Shown one piece after another: positions 21,698 through 35,410 of a stretch of DNA of 64,000 nucleotides. The number at the start of each line of letters is the position of its first letter. Position 1 is the stretch's first letter. The stretch comes from Leucosporidium creatinivorum (Eukaryota; Basidiomycota; Microbotryomycetes; Leucosporidiales; Leucosporidiaceae): the NCBI GenBank assembly GCA_001600635.1, contig BCKL01000004.1:1251122-1315121 (forward strand). Direction: 5' to 3'. A program made the position numbers and the translations under genes. The notes under the pieces are model-generated. The model did no database searches. It saw only the letters and a list, made by a program, of their open reading frames with translations, and was not told the origin of the DNA.

Positions 21698-23986
21698 ATG
21701 AGCTCGGCAGAGGAGGAAAAAGCTGCCAAACAGGAAGCTCTCGAAGGACTGGTGAAAGCTGTACAGCAAAGGGACGTGCTCTTCGTGCTCTACCACCTCA
21801 AGCAGCTCGACGTGCGCTCGCTCAACGAAGAAGGTGCGATGGACTCGACTACAGAGGGAGCTGAAACTCGGGCTAATCTCTTACATATGCTACAGACCCG
21901 ACTACGAAGCTCACACCACTCGAAATCGCCCTCTCGCTCCCCTCCGACTGCCGTCGCCGAGCCCTCATCGTCCAGCTGCTTCTTCTGGCGGGCGCTGTAG
22001 CTTCGCAGGCTGGTGTTGGTGTTCGTGGTAGAGCTGGAGACGCTCTGCCGAGCTCTGAGACCGGCGCGGATGGGTACCGCGGGGCCGGTGAGTCCAGTAC
22101 TCACCCTCTCAGCGCCGAGCCCAAGCTGATCAGCCTTGGTCCGCAGATGAAACAGCCAGGATGCTTTTCCACGAGATCACGATTGAAGACGCCGAGGTGT
22201 GGCTGCTCGACAACATGCTCGACGCCGTCGACGAAGTCCCCGCCAACTGCAGCCACCCGCCTACTCTACCCTCTCCGCCTCAGAGCCCCGAAGTCTCCCT
22301 CGCCTGCCATGCCTCGACCTCAGCTATACCCGCACCACCGCCGAACGCTCCTCTGCGCTCCGTGTCGCCCCAACCTGCCTCACCTCGCGCCAACTTGCCT
22401 CGCGTTGAACGCTCGGCGGCGACCTCGAGATCGCCCCAGAGCGGTGCTACAATTCATCAAGGTAATAGAGCTGCGCCACCTCTCGTCGATACAACAGCCG
22501 CGATAACCACAACGACCTTCTTTGTAGTCGATCTCGCGGCCACGACCACTTCGGTCGACTTGAAGCAGCTTCTCGTGAAAAGCATCGACCACACGCTCAT
22601 CCAGAAGATGGAAACGAAAACCGTATCTTCCAAAGCTGCTATGAAGATCACACTCCATCGCCCTGTCCTCACTGCAGCTATCCAGGAGTTGAATGGCGCC
22701 GAGCTTGACGGCAGCACGATTCGGACCCAAATCGACCCGCCCGCCCCACCTCCTCCCCACGATGGGACTCGCTACGCTTTTGAACGCCCCTCGCCGCCTC
22801 CAGCAGCCCGCCTGTACCCCAAGAGCCCTCCGCTGAAGCGTGCTCGCAAGGCCCAGCGCAACGCGTCCCCGCCGAGATGGAACGACGGAACCAAGTTCTC
22901 TGTAGCTCGAGGCTACTCGCAAGAGATGGAAGCGGCCATGCGTTCTCAACCTGCGCCCCGACATGATGCTTCGCAAGCAGAACTCGACGACTGGAGGGAC
23001 GAGGCATTCAATGGAAGGTGGCCTGCAAGCTACCCAGGCCTTCCGGAGGCTTTGACCGAGCGACGTAACGTCAAGATCCCATGGAGGCGGTGAGCTCTGT
23101 CGTCGGCCGTCGCCTATCAAGCACAAGCTGACCTCTTGACACAGATTCAAGTGCGAGTTCTTCCCGCCGAGAGTGGGCTCGAAGCTCTGCTGGGGTGAGG
23201 ACGATGAGCACCGGTTTCCGAAACCTCTGCTCACCACTCTCACATACAGGTCGCCCTTGCGATTTCGCGCACGACCAGGCCGAGCTTCGTGGCTCCGACA
23301 ACTCTCCCAAATTCCCCGCTCTCGCCGCCGGTGAGTTCACTTTGGCTCGACTCCGCCTTGTATGATCTGGCTGACTGTCGGCGTTCGTACAGCATTCGAC
23401 AAGCGCAAAAGGACTCGCTCAGGGTCGAGTGACCGGCCTCCACGCGCTCGAAGTATCGACATGCAAGACTCGCACCAGCGGCCCCCTCCCTCCTCAAGAC
23501 GTCGCTCTCGCTCCCCTTTCCGGCTTGACAGCTCCCCGCGGTCTCTTCGCCCTTACTTGCCCTCGCAACTCTCGCTTTCGCTGCCAGCTTCTTTCCGAGA
23601 CCCTCCGCGCTCCTCACCTCGCCGTCGTTCCCTCGACTCGGACTCCCTCGTCGGAACCGTTCCGCCACCTCGTTCCTCGGCTCGCGACGGCGAGCGGTCC
23701 AAGCTCTCGATAGCATATGGCTATGTGCCGCCACAGGTAGCGCAGACGGCGCTGGAGTCTGGGAAGCGCTTCTCGGAGGATGAGCGGAGGCAGTTGGCGT
23801 ACGAGCACTTCCTCTCCAGTCAGACAGGCGAGGATCGGGAGCACTACGTCGGGTGAGTTGGTCGTAATACTCTTCTTGCATCCTGCGCGCTGACGCTTGC
23901 CCTTCTGCAGCATCCTTATGAGTCTTGGGAGCCTCAGTAGCGAGACCCGAGAGTTCGCCAAGCGGCGAGGGGAGCGCTTGTTATAA
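21698..23986 (+). CDS. RRM-like/CCCH protein with ankyrin-like N-terminus, copy 2
   Basis: Exon 1 (21698-21833) encodes the family start MSSAEEEKAAKQEALEGLV and QQRDVLFVLYHL. Exon 2 (from 21896) has DPTTKLTPLEIALSLPSDC and LIVQLLLLAGAV, the ankyrin-like hairpin. Exon 3 opens DETARMLFHEITIEDAEVWL. The RRM is degenerate: TTFFVVDLAATT with no aromatic RNP1, ending LNGAELDGSTIRTQI. Unlike the other copies, the C-terminal half has a CCCH-type zinc finger split by an intron (KCEFFPPRVGSKLCW, then GRPCDFAHD). A Ser/Arg-rich stretch and a unique tail SETREFAKRRGERLL follow. It lacks the LWVQSL-type C-terminal block of its paralogs, so the tail was exchanged or replaced. Confidence 0.82.
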
Positions 23987-24185
23987 AATGAAAACGAGGT
24001 CGGGATATAGCTTTGCTCTTCGTGTGAATCGAGCCAGCGACTTGGACACTTCTGTAGCAAATTATTCTCCTCTCGCCAGCTTGGCCGCCCGCGACATGCG
24101 TTTCGCTTCTCTCCCTCCTGCCTCGTCTTGCTCGTCTCGAAGCTCTCTCGTCAACCTTACGATATTGCTCGCTCGCGGTACTTGA

Positions 24186-25576
24186 ATGAATAGCTCTACT
24201 CTCGAAGGTGTTGCTCAGGCAGTCCAGATTACTGCAGCGCTGTACGTCTCACCCTCACCGCTCGAGCGCACGAACCCCGAGCCGACGCATTTTGTTGCAC
24301 CTCAGTCGATCTTCAACCGAGCCCTTCTCTCCCCGAGTCCCCCTCGAGCTCCTCACCCACATCTTGAAGCTCAGTCTGCAACCCGCCCCCTTCGACAGAG
24401 ACCCCTCGGCGACGAGAAGGGACACCCTCCGCTCCTACTCACTCGTCTCGCGCACCGTCGGTCGCTGGGCTCAGCAGCAGCTTTTCAACTACATTCGCCT
24501 CAGTTACAAAACATCGCCAGCCGTCGTCGCCCGCACTTTCAAGCTGAAGCCTTACCTCGCGGATTCGGTTCACTCGGTCGAGATTCGCGGGAGGAGTTAC
24601 GCACAGCGAACAGACATCGGGCAGGCGCATTTGCAGCTTGTTGAAGCATGTACGGCCTACAAGGATGGCAAGATGCTGTTGCAGCTCTCGAACGTTTCAG
24701 TCGGATCAGGCGAGCTCCTTGCTTTCCGCCGTGAGTTCCGCCGCGGTTTAACGGTCGCCTCCAGCAAATCACTGACCCTCAGAATTCCCAGTAATTGGGC
24801 GCCTCATCTTGGGAGACGCGTGCAGTATCGATCACCCCAGTCTCGGCAGCTTTAAGAACGCTCAACGACCCTTCGTCAACCTCCACACCCTCCAACTCGA
24901 TCAAGGACAGCTCTCTTCCGCTCTCCACAAGCGTCAATACTGGCCTTCCCTCCGCACGCTTATCGACAACAGCTCTGCCACGATCATGGACCCCATCCTA
25001 CTCGACACAAAACCTCTGAGCCACTACGCCTCGCTCCTCCCTCAACTCTCGGCTTTGCACCTCGGCGAAGCCCTCAAACACTCGAACCCGCTCTACCACC
25101 TCCCTCACTGCACCTTCCTCACTCTCCTCGATATCTCCATCGAAACCCTCACCACCATGTTCACCGAAGCGGGCGATCAACTCCCGGCCTCTCTCCTGCT
25201 TCCCCAGCTCCACACACTTCGCCTCCGCTCGGCCCGCCCGACTTCGCAAGCCGACTTCAACAGCTTCCTCCGCTCCGGAATTGTCCTTCAGCATCTTCCC
25301 TGGTGTGGCGGTACGCTCCTCGCGCTGGTCGAAGCTGTCGAGGAAGCCAAAGAATCGGGACCGACGGCACTGCAGAAGCTGGTGCTGGGCGAGGAAATTG
25401 CGGAAGAGCTGATGATGGGGGATGAGATCGAGGATGAAGAACAGTACCAAGACGGACCGTGGCAGGATTTGCTCGCAGCGGGGAAGAGGTTGGGATTCGG
25501 CGTAGAGGTCGAAGTGGACCGAGACGACGATGAGCTGGTCGGGTTTGAGAAGTTGCGCCGAGAGATGGGCATCTGA
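24186..25576 (+). CDS. F-box protein (LRSYSLVS type), copy 1
   Basis: Three exons: 24186-24241, 24306-24730 and 24783-25576. The F-box is RVPLELLTHILKLSL, then LRSYSLVSRTVGRWAQQQLF. LRR-like strands follow (FVNLHTLQLDQG, LLPQLSALHLGEAL, LLPQLHTLRLRSA). The C-terminus is acidic with LQKLVLGEEIAEELMMGDE and ends FEKLRREMGI. The gene at 32175-33528 is a diverged paralog. Both start with the same short exon (N/G-S-S-T-L-E) followed by an intron after the dinucleotide CT, and both have a second phase-1 intron after the F-box region. Role: presumed SCF substrate receptor (family knowledge); target unknown. Confidence 0.78.
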
Positions 25577-25712
25577 GTGGAGTTGGAGTAGAGGGATGTG
25601 CGTTGACGTAGTCAAATCATTGGATTCGGGAATCAGAACAGCATCAGTACCACAGCGGGAGTGGATGCGGCGAGCAAGCGTTCCCCGAAGTTCTCGCCGA
25701 GCAAGTCAGATC

Positions 25713-25965
25713 GGCTTGACGAGGTCATGAGGTCGCATATGTAGGTGTAGGCCATAGTGAAAGCTCGCATCCGTTGTTGAGAGAAGTGGCGGAACAAGGG
25801 TGTCGAAGAGGCAGAGGCGAGGAAGCGAAGGGCGAGGGGAGAAGGGGCAAGGGGAGAAGGGGCAAGGGGAGAAGGGGCAAGGGGAGAAGGGGAAGACGGT
25901 CAGCTTACTCAGCTCGTTCTCTACTTCCTGCTCGTTCTCTTCTCGCGAATGGAGAATAGATCCGG
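25713..25965 (-). pseudogene. Relic of a lysyl-tRNA synthetase exon and intron
   Basis: Aligns with the functional LysRS around 28,320-28,520 in the same orientation. Shared plus-strand words are CATGAGGTCG, GTGTAGGCCAT (GCGTAGGCCAT in the gene), TTGTTG, GAGGAAGCG followed by AGGGCGAG, ACGGTCAGCTT and ATGGAGAA. The copied part spans the codons for AYADMYDLMDL, the following intron and the start of the next exon. No usable frame remains. A 15-bp tandem repeat has grown inside the old intron. It lies just outside the assembly gap that also swallows the 3' end of LysRS. Confidence 0.6.
25836..25892. repeat. 15-bp tandem repeat, 3.8 copies
   Basis: Unit GGGGAGAAGGGGCAA repeated at 25836, 25851, 25866 and a partial unit at 25881. 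It lies within the LysRS relic. On the minus strand it reads as a repeated PFSPC-like peptide, but that frame has no other protein character. Confidence 0.95.
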
Positions 25966-26253
25966 AAGCGTGAGATCCAGCTAGCCCCACCTGGGTTGTG
26001 CGCAAGCATACGCTTTCACCGAACCGAGAAGCCCGGCCCCATCGCCGAGCTTGCCCCTCCTCGCTGCTCTCATCTCCCCCGTCGAACAACACCAGCGCAA
26101 CACGGCGACATAAAACCGAGGATCCATGGATTCATATTCCGTCTTCGTCTCTCCTGCTTCTCTACACTCTCTTCCTCTGTCTGTGCTCCCAAACCTCCAT
26201 CTAACCGAGCTTCTGGACATCGACGCTGGCGCCGGTGGTGTTGGGAAGGGGCT

Positions 26254-27188
26254 NNNNNNNNNNNNNNNNNNNNNNNNNNNNNNNNNNNNNNNNNNNNNNN
26301 NNNNNNNNNNNNNNNNNNNNNNNNNNNNNNNNNNNNNNNNNNNNNNNNNNNNNNNNNNNNNNNNNNNNNNNNNNNNNNNNNNNNNNNNNNNNNNNNNNNN
26401 NNNNNNNNNNNNNNNNNNNNNNNNNNNNNNNNNNNNNNNNNNNNNNNNNNNNNNNNNNNNNNNNNNNNNNNNNNNNNNNNNNNNNNNNNNNNNNNNNNNN
26501 NNNNNNNNNNNNNNNNNNNNNNNNNNNNNNNNNNNNNNNNNNNNNNNNNNNNNNNNNNNNNNNNNNNNNNNNNNNNNNNNNNNNNNNNNNNNNNNNNNNN
26601 NNNNNNNNNNNNNNNNNNNNNNNNNNNNNNNNNNNNNNNNNNNNNNNNNNNNNNNNNNNNNNNNNNNNNNNNNNNNNNNNNNNNNNNNNNNNNNNNNNNN
26701 NNNNNNNNNNNNNNNNNNNNNNNNNNNNNNNNNNNNNNNNNNNNNNNNNNNNNNNNNNNNNNNNNNNNNNNNNNNNNNNNNNNNNNNNNNNNNNNNNNNN
26801 NNNNNNNNNNNNNNNNNNNNNNNNNNNNNNNNNNNNNNNNNNNNNNNNNNNNNNNNNNNNNNNNNNNNNNNNNNNNNNNNNNNNNNNNNNNNNNNNNNNN
26901 NNNNNNNNNNNNNNNNNNNNNNNNNNNNNNNNNNNNNNNNNNNNNNNNNNNNNNNNNNNNNNNNNNNNNNNNNNNNNNNNNNNNNNNNNNNNNNNNNNNN
27001 NNNNNNNNNNNNNNNNNNNNNNNNNNNNNNNNNNNNNNNNNNNNNNNNNNNNNNNNNNNNNNNNNNNNNNNNNNNNNNNNNNNNNNNNNNNNNNNNNNNN
27101 NNNNNNNNNNNNNNNNNNNNNNNNNNNNNNNNNNNNNNNNNNNNNNNNNNNNNNNNNNNNNNNNNNNNNNNNNNNNNNNNNNNNNNNN
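26254..27188. other. Assembly gap (935 N)
   Basis: Run of N. It removes the last exon(s) of the LysRS gene on the minus strand. The flank 25966-26253 shows no recognisable gene. Confidence 1.
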
Positions 27189-30384
<3,196 letters not shown>

Positions 30385-30906
30385 GCACTGTTGGCATTTA
30401 GCGGATCAGCAAGAGCGGCGAGATGAGATGCGTCGAGTCAAGAGATGGGAAGTGTAGGAGACGAACCTGGGGGTACTGTAGGAGTATAGTATGTCTGGTA
30501 AGCTTACTGCAAAGCTGTAAGACTATAGAAGCGCGACTCACGTGCTAATTGATCCTTTGCTGAGGAGGGAAAGAGGGCGAGTCCAAGTTGGCCCGCTACG
30601 ACTTGGGCGCGAGACTCGAATGAAAAGGGCTGCTGGTGTAGTACAGCTCTAGAGATGGTGTGAGACTCCTTCTAGCTGTGCGATCGCTCCGTTGCGACTG
30701 CACAAGGCCTTAGGCCCCCATTCGCCGAACTCCTTCGCAGCTCAGCTGAGCTCAGTCCATTCGCTACAGCCTTGGACTTCGGGGGTCCAGAGTCCAGTAT
30801 TATAGGTAGATCTTTACAACAGAGCGACGCCTTCCTATCCTCTCAGCCCTCTCGCAGTCCCTCACTCGCCAGCGCCGAACTCCCAGCTTCCTCCGCCGAC
30901 TCCAGC
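30385..30906. promoter_or_regulatory. LysRS upstream region
   Basis: About 520 bases upstream of LysRS and downstream of TRM112. No open frame of interest. It should contain the promoter and the alternative transcription starts needed to include or skip the presequence ATG. Confidence 0.35.
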
Positions 30907-31715
30907 TTACTTCCTAATCTCGTGCTCAGCCAGGAGCTGCAGAGCGAAACGTAATGGTCAGCACTGCTGTCTGCCCAGTTGCGTAAAGCCCTCCTCATCT
31001 CAGCTTGGCGCCGACGCTTCTCCCTCATCGCCGAGCGAGCCTCAGATACGGAGACTGACCATGTTGGGGATGCTATCCTTGATCAGGAAGACGTGCTCGC
31101 ACTGCGGGCAGACCATCTGGCCGTCTTGCACCACAATCTGCAGTTGCGAGCGAAGGGATTGTCGGCGAACGAGCGGAGGGTTGCGACAAGCGCCGAGGAG
31201 GGTGCAGGGAGGGGAAAGAAAGCAAGAGCAAGGTCAGCGTGGACATCCTACAGCTCCTCAACCCTCAGCTCCACCAGCGGAAGCTCGAAAGTAGCTCGGA
31301 AGCAACGCACCTCGAGCAGGACATGGTGGATCGTCTTGAGCAGCTCCTCTGGTACATCGTCCGGCTTGGTGTAATCCGGAGCTTCTTCAGGCAGATCCGT
31401 GTTGCCCAGCTGTACGATATCACTTCATCAGCTATGTTCCCTGCGCCCTGCTCCAGCCCGTCTCGAACTCACCTCTCCAGCGCTCTTCCTCAGCGCATCC
31501 CACTCCAATTTCCTCAAGAACCCTCTGATGAACCCAGCATTGAACTCTGCTTCGACCATCTCCAACCGCTCGACGTTGCGGAACGAGAGGGGGAAGTTTG
31601 TAGGGTAGGCGCAGACCTTTGAAGGGCACGACAGCAGATTCTGGGTGATGAGGCGGACCCTGTAGTATCATAAGTCAGTAGGGAAGCGCTGTAGTACTGT
31701 AGGTGAGACTGACAT
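30907..31715 (-). CDS. TRM112: TRM112, methyltransferase activator
   Basis: Small zinc-finger partner that activates Trm9, Trm11, Mtq2 and Bud23 for tRNA, eRF1 and rRNA methylation. Exon 2 opens VRLITQNLLSCPSKVCAY, the N-terminal zinc half. It continues NFPLSFRNVERLEMVEAEFN, FIRGFLRKLEWDALRKSA, then LPEEAPDYTKPDDVPEELL and TIHHVLLE. The next exon is VVQDGQMVCPQCEHVFLIKD with SIPNM, and the last is LLAEHEIRK. Zinc Cys residues sit in SCPSKVC and CPQC. No ATG lies in frame at the start of exon 2. AT at 31715-31714, a GTCAGT donor, and a G at 31659 together make the ATG, so an intron splits the start codon. Length of about 133 residues is normal. Confidence 0.9.
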
Positions 31716-32174
31716 GGTGACGAGGAGATGAGGAGAGAGCCAACCCGCGTTTTTTGAGCGGAGGCCAACTTTAAGCCAGAGATAGGGTGAAGTCGAGTAA
31801 AGCAGCGAGCTGGTAGGGCGAAAGACGTATCGAGCAAGTACTCTTTGCTCGCCCGCTGCTCTTGCGCCATCTTACGAGCTTGCCAGCTCGACCGAACCTC
31901 TTTCGGCGCCGGCTCCGGCGCCGAATGGCTGTAACGTTCGACTGAGCCTCTGATAGAGGTCCACGAGTCATTTGCGGCTTCTCAGTAACTCTATTACGCC
32001 TGAGGTAAGAGACACAGTGACCCCGAGTGTCGCATGTAACTCGAACGCTCTTCGCCGAGCCGCTTGAACAACGCCGAGCCGGCGACCTTCTTTGCTCTCT
32101 CTCTTGCGGCTTCAACGCGATTATCACAGTCGTGTCTTGATTTCTCTCAGTCGCTTCGGACGGTCCACACTCCT
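31716..32174. other. Region between TRM112 and the F-box gene
   Basis: 459 bases between two minus-strand genes: TRM112 promoter and F-box terminator. It contains a GC palindrome GGCGCCGGCTCCGGCGCC near 31909. No coding signal was seen. Confidence 0.35.
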
Positions 32175-33528
32175 TCAAGCACGGTTCAGCTCCCTCCTCA
32201 GCTCGTCAAACTTGTCGAGCTCCTCGCCGCGCTCCTCCTCCCAAAACATCTTGCAAGCGTCAGTGATGGCGAGCATCTCGGTAAGCTCCTGTCCCCTGGC
32301 CTTGCCGGGCAATACGAGCTTCTCGAGTTGAGCTGTCTCCTCGCCCCTGCTTGGCTTTGTTCGGCGAATGAGCTCGAGGAGGGGGTGAGCGGTGTCCAAG
32401 GATGAGCGACTGGAGGAGGGGAGAGAGGCTTCAGAGTGTAGGCGAAGGATGCGGAGGGAGAGGGGCAGGAGGACGAGACGTGCGCCGGGAAAGAAGAGCG
32501 AGCGCAGGGCCCAGGGGCAAATCCAAGAGCTTGAGCTTGCCAGCGGTTGTGAGGCGCCCCGGCGAAACGTGGTTGGCGGAGTGTACATAGAGCGACTCGA
32601 TGACCGAGAGCACCGGCAGGTACAGCCAGCAGACAACTCCAGCCTCTCGACGTCGCCCACTACTCGAACCCGGCGCTTGGTGGATGATCGTGTTGAGGGC
32701 GGGCAAGTTGCATCGAGCAAGGAGCTGATCGGGGTCCAAGGTCCCTTCCGTGACGCTGCACCGTTGGAGATGGATGGTGTGGAGGTGTGCCAAGGTCGTC
32801 GGCGGAGAACGATTCTGCCACGTCCGACTGCTCGATCGGTCCATCCAGTCTCCGCCGGTAAGATGGAGGATGCCACTCTCTGCGCACACAAGACTCGTTA
32901 TGAAGGCTCTGATTTCTCGTCAGGCTAGAGTACTTACGAGGGAATGTCTGCAGAACTTGGAGGTGGCGAGGCTCGACCACCTTCAGACCGAGAAGCCCAA
33001 GACGGCGCGAAGTGCAGGCGTCGGCGATACCCTTCAGCAGCTCAATGTCCCAATGCGCATATACTTTACGAGCTAAGACCCCCGACTGCTCGTGATCCGC
33101 CGAGCGAAGCTCCAAGGCGAGAACGGCATCGCCGAGCGCTGGCTTACCAAGGAGGGTGCTCAAAAGCGCCGCCGCCGCTTCGTTTGTGCTGAGAGATAGT
33201 CGCTTGAAGAGCTCCCGCTGGGCCCATGCACAGATGTCCTTCGAGACGAGCGAGTAGCAGCGAAGCGAGCGTCGCCAAAGGAGGCTCAGAGGGTGGTCGA
33301 ACTCCCGTCGGCGGTAGGTGAGAGTGAGCTTCAAGATTTCGATGATGATTTCGAGCGGAAGGGTAGGCGGTTTCGAGTCGGTAGCGACGTCCTTAGATTC
33401 GCTTTATCGGCGGGAAGACAGGCGCGTCAGCTGTGAGCTTGAATGGGCGAGAGCGCTGGGAGAACGACGTACAGAGTCAAAGCTTCCAACTCTGCCAGAA
33501 CAGCAGCTTCGAGAGTAGAGCTACCCAT
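32175..33528 (-). CDS. F-box protein (LRCYSLVS type), copy 2, possibly damaged
   Basis: Paralog of the gene at 24186-25576. Exon 1 (33528-33473) encodes MGSSTLEAAVLAELEALT. Exon 2 (33401-32938) contains the F-box LPLEIIIEILKLTLTYRRRE and LRCYSLVSKDICAWAQRELF. Exon 3 starts at 32879, after a 58-nt intron with CCTGACG, and reads SGILHLTGGDW. Similarity to copy 1 then runs on in one frame to about 32,530 (KLKLLDLPLGPALALL) and resumes in another (LVLLPLSLRILRLHS, LEKLVLPGKARGQELTEM), ending FDELRRELNRA. No good GT-AG pair explains the change. It is either a one-base indel making a pseudogene, a sequence error, or an unusual splice. Confidence 0.6.
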
Positions 33529-34113
33529 CCTTCCTGCCTGTACTCGACCGAGCGACCGATAGCAGTCGAGTCGAAGCGAGACGAGCAAAGATGTGGGGGG
33601 AGCTCGAGGAAGAGAGGCCATTGAGGTGGAGCTGCTCCTCTTGCTCCTGCTACATCTCTCGGCTTGGCTTCTCGACTCGCTTAGAATCAGCTACAGCTCT
33701 CGCTCATCCAGGAAAGCTACCCTCGACCTCGCTACAGCTCTCCCGCTCTCGCTGCGTCGCCCTCGACTCTCAGAGCCCTCGTCGACGTCTCCTCAGCTCG
33801 CCCCGCTCTTGAAAGGACGTAGGAGAAGATTTCAAGACACGACTGAAGCCACAGGGTGAGTTGAAGGTGCTCTGGAGTAGTGAGACGGTCGTCGGATGCG
33901 GTGCAGCGCGCTGGTGAGGGCTCAGCTGAGGACCGCGAAGCCGGCGCGCGATGAACGGGCCATGGTGGATGAATAGGGTGGTGGATGAAGCTTGCAGCTA
34001 CTCGTAGCAGTGCGTAGAGCCGAGCGCACGAACGAGACTGACTCCTCTCCCTTCGACGCAGGCTCCATCTGCCTTCAGCCGAATCCGCTTCGTCTCGCTC
34101 TCCACCTCGCCTT
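33529..34113. promoter_or_regulatory. Divergent promoter between F-box copy 2 and orphan copy B
   Basis: 585 bases between opposing start codons. No coding similarity was noticed. Pyrimidine-rich on the plus strand near 34040-34110, as expected for a 5' leader. Confidence 0.35.
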
Positions 34114-35216
34114 ATGGCGTTCCTTCTCAAGCGCCGAAAGAGGTCAAACGAGTCTACAGAGCCCACCGCTGCTCCGATCCCCCGTTCGCCCTCCTCACCA
34201 CTGCTCCCGCTGCCGAGCTCGCTTCATCTGCCCAGCTACTCGCAAGGCACTCCGCCGGCCTATGCCGAAAGCGAGCCAGCAGACGTGACGGTGCACTTTA
34301 CTTTCGACCCTTACAACACTCGTCGACCCCTCGGCAGCTTCGCCAACGGCCCGTTTCATCCTTTTCTTCGCCGCCCCGCCCCACCGCATGCCTGCTATCC
34401 CGTCTCGTTCAACTCTCCCACCACGCTCGCCCTCCTCCATACCTACCACGAGACTATACACGGCTCCTATCCAGCTTTGCCGTCAGCCTGGACTGATATG
34501 ACCTTCGACGAGGTCGCTCGAGCTGTCAATTCGTTTCGCGCCGAGATGGACGATGGACCGCCGGCTGCCTTCGCGATGACGGCAGGAGCACGTTTCCTCG
34601 AGGTAGCAGCGCTCAGCGACGACGAGATTTGGTCCGGTCAAGAACTCTGGCTCGTACTCACGAACTATACGGAGACGCGGGAGGCGAGGGAGCATCAGAC
34701 CATAGCAGAGTGGACCGAGGCGCTCACGCTAGCGTGGCTATTACAGGAGCAGGAGGAGTGCTGGGGTGAGTCGAGGTTCTTTTCACTAGACTCAAGCTTC
34801 ATTAGACTCAAGCTGATGTTTGCTCTTCCTGCAGAGCAATGGGAGCCGCTGCTCGACTGGAATCGAGAGTCGACCGCCTCGCTCCGCGCTCTCGTGTCAA
34901 GTGCGTGTAGCTCGCTCTACGATTGTCACCGACCAGCACTGATCTCCACCGCTCCCCAGCGATATCATCCACGGCCGAGCGACTGCATATCGCCCAGGAC
35001 TGGGGAGTAATGACCCCCCGCTCCTTCGTCGACCGTCCCAATTTCAGCACTTTCCGCTCTCCGCCGGCGCCGTCAACACCTTCAAAAGCCCCCGAGATTA
35101 CTCGCCTCAATCCTCGCCGTCAAAAAAGGCCGTCCGCCTTCCTCAATCGTTTCTCACGCCTCAGGAAGGGATGGAAAGGCAGCAGGGACGTGCAGACCGA
35201 GATTTCGTGCCCTTGA
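34114..35216 (+). CDS. Uncharacterised VTV-FTF family protein, copy B
   Basis: Paralog of the gene at 12201-13501. Exons 34114-34765, 34835-34900 and 34960-35216, again with two phase-1 introns. Shared positions include DVTVHFTFDPYNT, ANGPFHPFLRRPAPPHACYP, TTLALLHTYHETIHG and TIAEWTEALTLAWLLQE. Exon 2 is QWEPLLDWNRE, and exon 3 starts TISSTAERLH, matching GISSPQERD in copy A. The C-terminus is again basic (RRQKRPSAFLNRFSRLRKGW). Copy B lacks the Pro/Ala repeat. N-terminal KRRKRS could be a nuclear signal. Function unknown; conserved exon phases show descent from one gene. Confidence 0.8.
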
Positions 35217-35410
35217 CGCGCTGAAGGAGGATATCAATGCTCTGTGGAATGCATCCTATCGCTATCGCTGACTGGGGAGCACTTCGCGTTTCTCGGCGCT
35301 CTATCTCGAGCATACTCGCTCGCCGCCGAAAGCAAGAGCAAGCTCGGTCGTCTTGTTAATTGTAGTAAAGGTAGCTGCTAATCACATACACGGTGGGTAA
35401 AATTCCAAAA

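Noticed and set aside
22380-23243. 287-residue frame opposite RRM copy 2
   Set aside because: Antisense shadow of a GC-rich exon; no start context, introns or similarity.
25706-26092. Minus-strand frame with repeated PFSPC
   Set aside because: Produced by the 15-bp tandem repeat inside the LysRS relic, not a protein.
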